This document shows positions 54,190 to 63,338 of a DNA stretch of 64,000 bases, piece by piece. This DNA comes from Kuschelorhynchus macadamiae. Its lineage: Eukaryota > Arthropoda > Insecta > Coleoptera > Curculionidae. The stretch is taken from the NCBI GenBank assembly GCA_030620095.1, contig JAUTXW010003817.1, positions 186,001 through 250,000 of the forward strand. Reading direction: 5' to 3'. The position numbers and the translations under genes are program-made. Under the pieces are notes generated by a model, which was given only the letters and a program-made list of their open reading frames with translations, had not been told where the DNA came from and did no database searches. How positions within the stretch are numbered: position 1 is the stretch's first letter; every line of letters starts with the position of its first letter.

Positions 54190-54618
54190 GATACTAAAAC
54201 TGCCTAATCCGATAAAATCGAAATATACGTGGTGTCATTTGAAAAATTTAAAATATGCTTGTTTGAAAAATGCCTTAATAAGTTGAGTATAGGAGACACC
54301 CCTATAGTAACTACATAAAAAAATCTACTACTACTAAAATACCGGTGTTTTTATATGATGGTCGCAGCCTACTACCCTTACTTTTAAAGCTTTCTTCAGG
54401 AAAAAAGCGCAAACATTTTAAAAAATGTAAGTTATGTGAAAACCGTCCACTTTAGGTATAGTCATATATATATGAAATGATACTAAATTAACTGCCTAAT
54501 CCGATAAAATCGAAATATACGTGGTGTCATTTGAAAAATTTAAAATATGCTTGTTTGAAAAATGCCTTAATAAGTTGAGTATAGGAGACACCCCTATAGT
54601 AACTACATAAAAAAATCT
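53999..54618 (+). repeat. Duplicated block of about 280-330 bp with unequal TA runs
   Basis: ACCGGTGTTTTTATATGATG starts both copies (53999 and 54341). Copy 1 ends near 54326 and copy 2 near 54618, both with CTACATAAAAAAATCT. The copies look almost identical apart from the TA run, which is about 65 bp in copy 1 (54122-54186) and about 10 bp in copy 2, and a few bases next to it. Confidence 0.92.
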
Positions 54619-54915
54619 TAATTTCATTCCTTGGGTGACATGTTATATCACAATGGTAGTGATATGTAAATTACAGTTCGAAAAAAAAATTTTTAATATC
54701 TCGATTTCTTGAAAAAAAAAATTATAGGGTGTTGTATTTCAAATAAAAAAGTTGACTCTAATACAGGAAAATCTAACCACCCGGTATAAGCGAAATTATA
54801 ATAAAATAAAATTTTGATTTTTATCAAATAAATTTTGTAATAAGCTTTTTATTGCGTGACTGACGGATTTCGAGATAAGGTGGTGGGTTATCTTATGTGG
54901 GCCACCCTGTACATT
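54619..54915. other. No gene seen
   Basis: Non-coding sequence with two A-rich runs. It ends in GTGGGCCACCCTGTACATTC, a motif common in dispersed insect repeats, just before element W. Confidence 0.4.
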
Positions 54916-56180
54916 CTATGACAACCTGTCTTTGATAAACACCAAGAAATTGACATAGTCTGGTATTTCCAATTGAGATAAGTCTCTCAGGGAAAAGTAT
55001 ATTTTTTGAGTTTTTGACTCATTAAGGTTAAGTTGATTACTAACAAACCAGTCTGTAACCTTCAGCTGTGTTTCCCTCATAGCGTTGGTGATATCCTGTT
55101 TGGATTTAGCTTTCTTTATGGCAGCTGTATCATCTGCGAAAAGCACAAGATCAGTACTAGGGTCAAAGCTCCCCAGATCATTTATGTAGATTAGGAAAAG
55201 CAATGGTCCCAGCACCGGTCCCTGCGGCAAGTCATATGTAATATCGCTCAGTTCTGATGTATTGCCATTAAAGTCAACAAGTTGTTTTCTGTTGCTCATA
55301 TGAGTGGATTACCTTTAATCTAATAGGATTAAATTTATAGTGCATCAGTTTTTCAGACAATATTTGAGGAGAAACACAATCAAAGGCTTTTGTGAGATTA
55401 CAAAATAAAGCTCCAATGTAATCCCTATTATTAAAACCACCATTTATAATTTCAATTAATTTATTTATGGCAATCGTAGTCGAGTACAAACTTTGGAAAC
55501 CAAAATGTGAGCTATTGAAGAGTTTGTTTTTTCGTAGTACTTTGTTTTTTAGAACGTTTCGATAATTTTAGAGAACATTGGAATGATTGATATTGGTTTA
55601 AAATTATTTAAGTGGGTAGTTGGGCCTTTTTTGTGGGTAGGTATAACTCTAGAGATTTTCAATACAGTGGGGTATATTCCATCTTTTATGCATACATTTA
55701 TAAGGTATGTTAGAGGGGAAATAATCTCATTTGTAATGTTTTTTATAATTTTTGAGTTTAACCCGTAATAATCTCGCCTTGGTTTATTTTTGAATCTCTA
55801 ACCTCTACTTGAGATGCAAAGGCAAAATCAAAGCTTAAACCCTCCAGTCTGTCTCCAATGCTCCCACAGAATTCTTGAACAAACTCTTGAGACGTTTTGA
55901 TAGTTTTGGACAATGCTTCAATAAAGTTTGAGAGGCACGCTAGTGAAAAAAATATTAAAATCGTTAGGTTGCAATTTACTTTCTATTGCAGAATTATTTA
56001 TAACAATTTTGTACTATGTTTGATGACATTCCATACTGCTTTGGGATTACTATTGTGATATTTTAAATAATTATCACTGACCTGTTTTGTTGTCAGTTTT
56101 ATTTTATTATGATAGAGCTCGGAAATTTTTTTGTATAATTTCTTAAAATCAGTCATTTTTAGGAAAGTTTGTAAAATCAT
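54916..56180 (-). pseudogene. Element W: linker and RT fragment
   Basis: The minus strand gives YLKYHNSNPKAVWNVIKHST near 56040, LTYLINVCIKDGIYPTVLKI and VIPTHKKGPTTHLNNFKPIS near 55620, then FCNLTKAFDCVSPQILSEKL (motif A, Asp changed to Asn), YDLPQGPVLGPLLFLIYIND and LVLFADDTAAIKKAK (catalytic box intact). It ends after FLVFIKDRLS at 54916. It resembles U2 in pattern (LTKAFDCVS). It is truncated on both sides, and the right edge abuts the gypsy fragment. Confidence 0.85.
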
Positions 56181-56189
56181 GGGGATACG

Positions 56190-56648
56190 AAAAACTAGAA
56201 AAATATCTCTTCAAAATTACTGCCAGAAATCAGCTCGACTGGGGCCAACACCTACCCTTGTATTTGTTGGATTATAGGATACTGGTTCATGATTTGGCGG
56301 GTCAGACCAGTTTTGGATTGCATAATGAGAAAGAAAACAAACGCAACATTACGCTGGTAAATCCACGAACGCGTTCTTCAAATTCACGAGAAAACACGTG
56401 ACTGGATAAAATCATCCAGTGGTCAGATGAAGTCCAGATATGATTTCTATGAAAATTACTTGGTTTGGTTACATAATCCTACGAGAAAAAGTTGGGAAGG
56501 ACCATTCCAGATAATCAAGAGGATTAATGACTTGGTTCATCAGATACAGAAAAATCCGAAAAGCAAGATGAAGGTTGTACACTTGGATAGGCTGACGAAC
56601 TATCATGACCGCGAAGCTGATCGTGACGATTAGATTAAGAGGGGGGTA
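56190..56648 (+). pseudogene. Ty3/gypsy pol fragment: integrase C-terminus
   Basis: The plus strand gives YLFKITARNQLDWGQHLPLY and LLDYRILVHDLAGQTSFGL (integrase core end). After frame changes, frame 56427-56633 gives SRYDFYENYLVWLHNPTRK and SWEGPFQIIKRINDLVHQIQ with KMKVVHLDRLTNY, the chromodomain-like GPF/Y end of a gypsy integrase. Integrase joins the cDNA copy to host DNA. A polypurine tract (AAGAGGGGGG near 56637) and the LTR follow. Everything upstream is missing. Confidence 0.88.
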
Positions 56649-56649
56649 G

Positions 56650-56906
56650 TGTGGTGGTTATGCGAAAACTACCCACATGAGCCATCATACTTTTATGTAC
56701 GTTGGCTAGGAATAAACCAACGCGTCATCCTATATCAAGAGCATTCCAGAAGAGTTGAGTAAATTCAAGGACGTTGATGATTTGGAGTTAATCTTTTATT
56801 AGAGGTGTTATTGTATAGTAGTCGTGATATATTGTAATCATTTAATAAAGTTAGTGTTTGTAAAAGAAGTGTTTATTATAAAGAGAACAGCTAACAGTAG
56901 ATTACG
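56650..56906 (+). repeat. 3' LTR of the gypsy element
   Basis: The LTR starts TGTGGTGGTTATGCG right after the polypurine tract and contains AATAAAG (near 56844). It runs to about 56906, where the MITE begins. The right edge lacks a clear CA end, so the last bases may have been lost. Confidence 0.7.
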
Positions 56907-57208
56907 TACCGGATGTTTTTTTATATTTTGACATGCATTTTCTCTTTTTATATTTTGAGATATAGAAAAAGTGTAAACACGAAATTTGTAAATTTTAATG
57001 TAAGATATATTTAAAAATATACTGTCATAAAAAGCTAGGGTATCCCATTAAGAAAAAACTCATGTTGTGTAATTTTCAATGCTCTTTTGTTTTTTGTGAC
57101 ATCACTAAAAGATATCCCACATCAAGAGTTTCATATTTACACTTTTTTTTTATACCTCAAAAAATAAAAGGCTAAAATGTATGTCAAAATATAAAAAAGC
57201 ACCTGGTA
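56907..57208. mobile_element. 298-bp MITE with about 85-bp terminal inverted repeats
   Basis: The left end reads CCGGATGTTTTTTTATATTT and the right end, on the other strand, CCAGGTGCTTTTTTATATTT; similarity continues for about 85 bp (GACATRCATTTT, AAAAGTGTAAAYAYGAAA). Both sides are flanked by TA (56907-56908 and 57207-57208), as expected of a Tc1/mariner-type non-autonomous element. It has no coding capacity. It lies 64 bp before an attractin exon. Confidence 0.85.
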
Positions 57209-57270
57209 CATTTTTTTCTGTTTTGTTTTTATAACTAATTTATGTACCATTATTTATTATTTATTTTTAG

Positions 57271-57492
57271 ATTGGGAACGATTAGTGGTACAATTCATGA
57301 TGGACTTGGAAATTATTCCTTGTCATCAAAATGTAGTTGGCTAATAGATGCACCTCACAAAACCATAACATTACATTTTGAGGAATTTGCAACAGAATGT
57401 GGATGGGATCACTTGTATGTGTTCGACGGAGACTCTGTTAATTCCCCTTTGTTGGCTGTTTTCAGTGGATTGATGTACAAAAATGGATATAA
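57271..57492 (+). CDS. Attractin-family gene, CUB-domain exon (partial gene)
   Basis: A TTTTTAG acceptor ends at 57270 and a GTAAGT donor starts at 57493. The exon is 222 bp, starts with the third base of a codon and ends with two bases of the next, so its phase is symmetric. It encodes GTISGTIHDGLGNYSLSSKC, SWLIDAPHKTITLHFEEF and FATECGWDHLYVFDGDSVNS with PLLAVFSGLMY. The ATEC.WDHLYV.DGDS block is the signature of the CUB domain in attractin (distracted in flies), a large membrane or secreted protein with EGF, CUB, kelch and PSI domains. No frame damage is seen. The other exons are not found in the window. Confidence 0.9.
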
Positions 57493-58300
57493 GTAAGTAA
57501 AACACCCAAATGCATAGCTTTTTTTATTTTTCTAACACAATAATGAGTAATGGAATATTACCTAGAAGTAAGTTCTTTACACATTTGGGTATCAAAACCA
57601 GTGCAATTTAAATGTCACTTTAAAAACTTTTAAAAATCTGCCCCTATCACCTCTTCGACTTTGACCACGATATCTATTATTATTAAAAGCAAAAATTATC
57701 TACCCTTTTCTAATCTAAAGCATTTTAAGTGAAAATTGAGGGGACTATTAATTGGCCTATTCGGTTAAAGAATTTTATGACGAGTCATTTGATTAATATG
57801 TAATATACTTTTTATGATTAATAGGATTATTTTTATATTATGTTGTTCAGGCCAAGTAACCTTCGATTTTAATATGTTTTATGTTCTTTCATTTGTTTCT
57901 GTTGCTATGGTTATTATAGACTTACTGAATTTTGGATTAACGATTGTATATGGTGATTATAAAAAATCGTTTTGCATATACTCAAAAATGTCTGTTCATA
58001 TTTTTCGTTTGAGAGAATAAATTACAGTTTTTCTTTTTTCTTTATCTTCAATATTTATACCTAGGTGTGCAAAGATATTCAAGTCGAGACTATATAAACA
58101 CATTTATTTACATACATACATACATAAGTATATACATACACTTACGATAAAAAATTTAAAAGTAACATTACATCGTTCTTCTGTTCAACTTTGACATAAA
58201 ATATATACCACATATACTCAGTCTTATTTATTTAAAAAGACTTTTACGTATGAACGTCGATAGAAATGTGTCGTTCGTGTATGACGAACCTATCAGTATA
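57493..58300. other. Probable intron of the attractin gene; nothing else recognised
   Basis: AT-rich sequence. An open frame at 57814-58020 has no motif. A (CATA)n run lies near 58107-58126. No further CUB codons are seen. Confidence 0.5.
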
Positions 58301-58309
58301 TTCTAACTT

Positions 58310-58600
58310 CTTAAAAACTTTAAAAAAGCCTTTGATAGGGTAGATCACTCCATTCTTATAGAAAAACTAAGGTCTTATGTATATTTTTTTTTAGCATAGG
58401 ATATATTATGTAGCTTTGACACATTTTTTTTTCTTTTTGTAAATTTTTTGTTTTATTTAGCATAGGATATGTTATGTGGCTCTAATTCTAATTTTACAAC
58501 TGTCATAGGCCATACCATTTGGAATGTTGAATTCTGTAGTGTAGTGTATGTTTGAGAATAAATAAATAAATGAGAATAAATAAATAAATATCAGAGACCT
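58310..58600 (+). pseudogene. CR1-like remnant: motif A joined to a 3' UTR
   Basis: The plus strand reads LKKAFDRVDHSILIEKLRSY near 58325, an RT motif A piece. It then jumps to a 3' UTR with TACCATTTGGAATGTTGAAT and CTGTAGTGTA, followed by two AATAAATAAATA runs (58558-58590). The UTR matches the 3' ends of A and A2, so this is a strongly deleted member of that family. Confidence 0.75.
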
Positions 58601-58805
58601 ACATGATTAAATATCTGCTAAATGTAGATTAATAATAATGCTCGTCAAAGCACAAAAAAGCACTCTGTATTTTGTATTTTTTTTGGTAGTAAAGTTATGA
58701 AAAGGTATATTTCTATTTTTTTTTTTGATATACAAATTGTTCAGCAATGGACTTAACTATACTTGTAAACTATATTATTTCTTTTTTTTATACTTTTATT
58801 TATAG

Positions 58806-59075
58806 TAATCAGGGATGGGCGATATTAGATTTTACCTATCGATAGGCGATAGCACCTCACCTATCGATATATTTTATTTATCGATATATCGATAGTTATC
58901 GACTTATTGATAGGTATTTCTACCTATTGATAGTTCATTGCTACCTATCGGCATATTTGCAGGAAGTAAAAAGGTCCTCATCTTTGTAAATATGTAATCT
59001 GTTTATCCATAACTATCGATGTTCTCGCCTACCTGTCGATGTTATCCGCAACCTATCGATATAAGTTGCGACGAA
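58806..59075. repeat. Cluster of TATCGATA palindromes with a hAT-like end
   Basis: About ten TATCGATA-like sites (for example CTATCGATAG near 58838, TATCGATATATCGATAG near 58878 and CCTATCGATATAAG near 59052) lie within 230 bp. The left edge, CAGGGATGGGCGATATTAG, resembles the start of some hAT-type non-autonomous elements that contain GATA/TATC runs. The cluster ends just before the ORF1 of element X. Confidence 0.7.
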
Positions 59076-59099
59076 TGATTCCGGGACAAATTCTACGCC

Positions 59100-59731
59100 G
59101 TTAAAGAAAATCGTTTATAAGTGTTCTAAAAAGAAAATTGTTAGCAGCATTACGTGTATAAAATGTAGTGATGTGTATCATAAATCATGTGCATCAAGAG
59201 ATTGGCTTGAAAAAGTCGATTTAGTAAATAATACGGTATTGTCGCATTTGTCCTAATGTTCATCTGTCCTACCACCCGAATGGAGTTTTGTCTGACAAGG
59301 ATAGAAAACGAGATGGATTTATAGACAATCAACCGGACTACGACCAGAGTAAAGTACTATACTCCCATCTAAAAAAAGCTCGATCAAATAATTTTGACGC
59401 GAATATAAAGAACAATATCTTGGTTGTGAATGGTGATGAATTTACATACAAGGATTTGATACAGCTCGAAAAATCCGAAAACCATCTGGCAATAAATCAT
59501 ATAACGCCCGCATTACCAGCTGAGGCTACTAACAATCAGGACATCGACGCAGCGGTTATACAATCTGTGGTTCTGCAGCCTGTGATTCAAAACCAGGGAG
59601 AAGTTAGATCAACTAGTTCCGAATTAAACGGTACAAAGCGCAAATTTAAGGATAATATATCAGCAAACACAAATCCATCAAAGAGAACTACTCGTTCAAG
59701 GACCACGGTTAAAAATGTATATTTCAATTGA
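59100..59731 (+). pseudogene. Element X ORF1: PHD-like finger and basic C-terminus
   Basis: The first part reads VYKCSKKKIVSSITCIKC, SDVYHKSCASRDWLEKVDL and, after a frame change near 59240, YCRICPNVHLSYHP, a PHD-like finger (CxxxK..., CxxC, YHxxC, CxxC). The frame 59288-59731 continues with RKRDGFIDNQPDYDQSKVL and ends with a basic tail (KRKFKDNISANTNPSKRTTR). There is no obvious coiled coil or RRM. The protein is short (about 205 residues) for an ORF1. Its role as RNA-binding partner is inferred from position. Confidence 0.65.
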
Positions 59732-60164
59732 TGAACTTTTTTTTTTCTCTCTTTCTTTTTTTGTATTAGTATAATATTATGTAAATTGTAGGTATTGTCA
59801 TTTTTTACATTTTTTATTGTGACTATTTTTATTTTTTTTACGTTTTTTTTGTATAATTTTAATGTGTAAAAATATTAATCCCATTTTGCTTTTAATTTGC
59901 CAATAATAATAGTATTGTAAAGTCTATAAAGTTGCATGGTACTGCTCCATCATTGAATGGTATTTTCTATCGTCCACGCGTTCGTCGCTTTTTTAAGACT
60001 GATTTATTAAATACGTTTATATGTGTGTATTGATTGTACATCATTCACTATTGAACACTAGGCATTTGTATTTTTTATTACAACGCAATGTTTAAATATT
60101 GTTTGTTGGCATAAATACTGAATTGGAATTATTATCTTCTTATCAAACATAAATACCTTATTTT
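59732..60164 (+). other. Spacer between ORF1 and ORF2 of element X
   Basis: A T-rich stretch without coding pattern. Confidence 0.5.
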
Positions 60165-60835
60165 ATGTATAGGACGATGGCTCTTAAGGTATGTCACGTT
60201 AATGCTCGTTCGCTACCAGCAAATTTTAACACATTTAGAGACGTTGTCTGTAACAAGTATGATATTGTCACGATCTCTGAGACCTGGCTACATGCATGTG
60301 TAACAGATGATCTGGTGTCAATGCAGGGATATCGGCTGCATCGTAAAGATAGATCTACGGGCAGAGGAGGTGGCGTTGCGATCTATGTCCGCAACTGCAT
60401 AGAGTCGAACGTCGTTATTCTTGCTGCCATTGACCATACTGAACAGATATGGATATCAATAAAACATTTAAAACGCCGGTATGCTCTGGGCTCGTTGTAT
60501 CGACCCCCGGGCTTTTCTATTGGTGACTTTCTCGGAGAACTGGAGACTGTCCTTGGTATTTTGACACCTGAATTCGAATTCTTGATCAGCGCAGGGGATT
60601 TAAACATTGATATGCTAAATTTCGGAAAACAAGTCCACAAAAGATTTTTATTCGCTGCTGGAGTCATTCGATCTAGGTCAGTTAGTGAAGGAACCAACTC
60701 GATATACTTCACACAGTGCCAAACTCCTGGATGTTTTGTTCTGCTCAAATAACATACCTAAAATTATTTCCCAAGTATCCGCTTCTAATGAAATATCTGA
60801 TCATCATCTTGTATCCTGTTTAATTCCAAGTTTAA
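60165..60835 (+). pseudogene. Element X ORF2, APE-like endonuclease
   Basis: Two ATGs are possible (60165, 60177); the second lies nearer to KVCHVNARSL. The frame then has IVTISETWLHACVTDD (catalytic Glu), GRGGGVAIYVRN, GSLYRPPGFSIGDFLGELE and LISAGDLNIDMLN (the GDFN block as GDLN). A frame change at about 60690 leads to KLLDVLFCSNNIPK and EISDHHLVSCLIPS, the terminal SDH block. One frameshift breaks an otherwise complete domain. Confidence 0.9.
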
Positions 60836-61506
60836 AATTAAAAATGACCCAATTTTTACATACTTCCCGAAACTTTTTGCCCGTTTATTACGCCGATGAT
60901 ATTGATTTAAAGATTTCTCGATTCAACTCAATTATACTGAGTCTTTTTGATTATTATGCTCCTATAAAAACCGTTCGTATTTCAAAGAATTCGGCACCTT
61001 GGCTAACCAATGCTTTGAAGTTGCTCATGCGCAGACGCGATAAAGCCTTACTTAAATTTAAACAGCACAAGAGACCTGAGGACTGGAATTTCTATAAAGC
61101 TTTGAGAAATGAAATCAACCACGCAGTTAAGAGAGAAAAAAGGGCCTATTTTGAATATAAGATCTCTTCTGGTGATGGCAAGGTGTTCTGCAGGGAGGTA
61201 AAGAAGCTGAACATAATTACTACAAGACCCAATAATAAACTGCCTGAGCATCTGTCTGATCCACAGAAGATAAATAATTATTTTTTGAGTGCCATTTCCA
61301 ACCTAAATCCGGATGCAGAGACAATGGATTATCTGACAAATAACAAGTTAATAGGAAATCAATTTTCATTTGAACCGACAAATGAACTAGAAATTTATCG
61401 CACTCTCCTCTCAATAAAGTCCAACTCCGTTGGACCAGATGGTATAAGCACGAATATCCTCCTTTACTGTTGCCCTCGTATCCTTCCAGTGATTGAACAC
61501 ATTTAA
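60836..61506 (+). pseudogene. Element X ORF2, linker and RT start
   Basis: The frame from 60685 runs on with SAPWLTNALKLLMRRRDKAL and FYKALRNEINHAVKREKRAY with FEYKISS, a standard linker. It then has IKSNSVGPDGISTNILLY (RT start) and ends at 61504. A frame change there leads to the next RT frame. Confidence 0.85.
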
Positions 61507-62185
61507 TTTTTGCACAGCTCATAGCACATTTCCGGCGCTTTGGAAGTCAACACACGTTTTTCCTCTAGCTAAAAAAGCTGATCCTAAGGACTTTCAAAAC
61601 CTGAGACCAATTAGTTTATTATGCGTGCTTTCTAAAGCATTAGAAAAAATTTGGGACCGTCAAATCAGGACATTCGTGGAGGAAAACTCCATACTCCCTG
61701 AGTTTCAATCCGGATTTCGCAATAATCACAGCTGTGTTTCGGCATTGACTAAGGTCACAGATGACATCCAAATTGAATCAGATAGTGGCAGACTGACATT
61801 ATTAGTCCTGCTCGATTACTCGAAAGCGTTTGATCGCATACATCATAGCTTGATGCTGGCTCTTTTAAACTATTTGGGTTTCTCGAGGGGTTCATTAGAT
61901 CTTTTACGTTCATACTTACACAACAGATCTCAATCAGTTAAGCTGTGTGGAAAAATATCTGAACCCTCCTACATAACTTGTGGGGTACCTCAGGGTTCCA
62001 TACTCGGCCCTTTGCTCTTCTCTTTGTACACTTCTCAGTTCCCTAAAGTTCTGCGATTTTGTAGATATCATATGAATGCCGATGACACGCAGGTCTATTT
62101 TTCATTTTCTGAGGACACCTTGACTGAAGCATGCAACAAAATCAATCAGGATTGTTGCTGTTTGGAGGGTCTGCAGCCCGCTTAA
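61493..62185 (+). pseudogene. Element X ORF2, reverse transcriptase core
   Basis: The frame gives STHVFPLAKKADPKDFQNLR and PISLLCVLSKALEKIWDRQI, FQSGFRNNHSCVSALTKV, LLVLLDYSKAFDRIHHSLML (motif A), CGVPQGSILGPLLFSLY and MNADDTQVYFSF, where the catalytic YADD has become NADD. A deletion of perhaps 30-40 residues follows at about 62165, where the frame ends. Otherwise the core is complete. Confidence 0.9.
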
Positions 62186-62850
62186 GATGCCTACCCAGCA
62201 TCGACGTTTCGATGAATGGAGTGCATCTTTCTTTGAAGGAGAGTTCAAAAAATCTGGGTTTGGTTTTGGATTGCAGAATGAGATTTTCGGAACACGTCTC
62301 TGCTGTTATCAGAAGAGCGTTTATGAACCTTAAAATGATCTACCTTAACAGGCACTTACTGAATAAGAAATGTCGCCTAATTCTCTGCGAAGCTATGGTT
62401 CTCTCCCACTTGAACTATGGCGATGTTGTTTATGGACCTAACATAATTCAGGCAGACGCTCGGCGACTGCAACTTGTTCAAAACGCTTGTATTCGGCTTA
62501 TTTGTGGTCTTAAAAGGAGAGATCACGTATCATTGTCCCTCAGGAGCTTGGGATGGCTTAATATGGTGAATCGCAGAACATTACACTGTTCAGTCTTTTA
62601 TTATAAAATTATTTCAAAGAAAAAGCCTACATACCTTTACGACAAATTAAAATTTCGCAGTTCAGTCCATACGATAAATATTCGGCATAAAGACCAACTG
62701 ACTATTCCAACACATAGAACCGCTCAATTCTGTGGATCATTTAGCTATAATATTGCTAAAGTATATAACGAAATTCCCGCAAATATCAAAAACCTTTCGC
62801 TAATTGTTTTTAAGAAACGTCTCAAGGACTGGTTAAATAATCGTTTGTAG
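62186..62850 (+). pseudogene. Element X ORF2, RT thumb and C-terminus
   Basis: The frame gives SIDVSMNGVHLSLKESSKNL with GLVLDCRMRFSEHV, LILCEAMVLSHLNYGDVVYG, LVQNACIRLICGLKRRDHVS and FSYNIAKVYNEIPANIKNLS, ending VFKKRLKDWLNNRL at 62848. It is uninterrupted after the deletion near 62165. Confidence 0.9.
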
Positions 62851-63338
62851 ATTTTTATTATGCTTTTCTCGCTATTTGCTGGTATCTGCTATTGTAATGT
62901 TTCTCCTGCTCTCTTTTACATTCATTGCTTTTTACTGTATAAATTGTGCATTATTATATTTACATTAGGTTTACACGTAGTTTTATATGCTATATGTAGG
63001 TAAAGAGCTTCTAGGGTGTTTTGTACATTTCAGTCTTTATCTTATCACGAGTAAAGATCTTTGCGCAGTCCATCATATTCCATTTACTGTCCACATTTGT
63101 AAAGTAGTCTTCGTGATTAGCCTTTGGGAGCAACAGGACATCGAATGGATCTATACATCGTAGATTTGGGTTGAGTGGAAGAGCGCTGCTCTCCGTGAAA
63201 GCGGTGAGTGCGAACTCTGCCTTTGTTATAGATAGTGATAACATTTTATATTTTAATATAATATCATTGTAATTATTATATGCTACTCTGTAACAATAAA
63301 GCAATAAATAAATAAATAAATAAATAAATAAAATAAAT
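62851..63338 (+). repeat. Element X 3' UTR and (TAAA)n tail
   Basis: A 450-bp UTR, with a GC-richer part at about 63045-63220, ends with AATAAAGC followed by (AATA)n at 63304-63338. Confidence 0.8.

Larger units (their letters stand above)
59076..63338 (+). mobile_element. Element X: long L2-like non-LTR retrotransposon
   Basis: It carries ORF1 (59100-59731), a 430-bp AT-rich spacer, ORF2 (60165-62850) and a 3' UTR with a (TAAA)n tail at 63304-63338. ORF2 has a handful of frame changes and one small deletion. The ADDTQVY style points to the L2-like group (an inference). It is the second best preserved non-LTR element here. Confidence 0.85.

Noticed and set aside
57814..58020. 68-residue hydrophobic frame after the attractin exon
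   Set aside because: It does not match the expected next CUB codons and lacks a convincing splice acceptor context.
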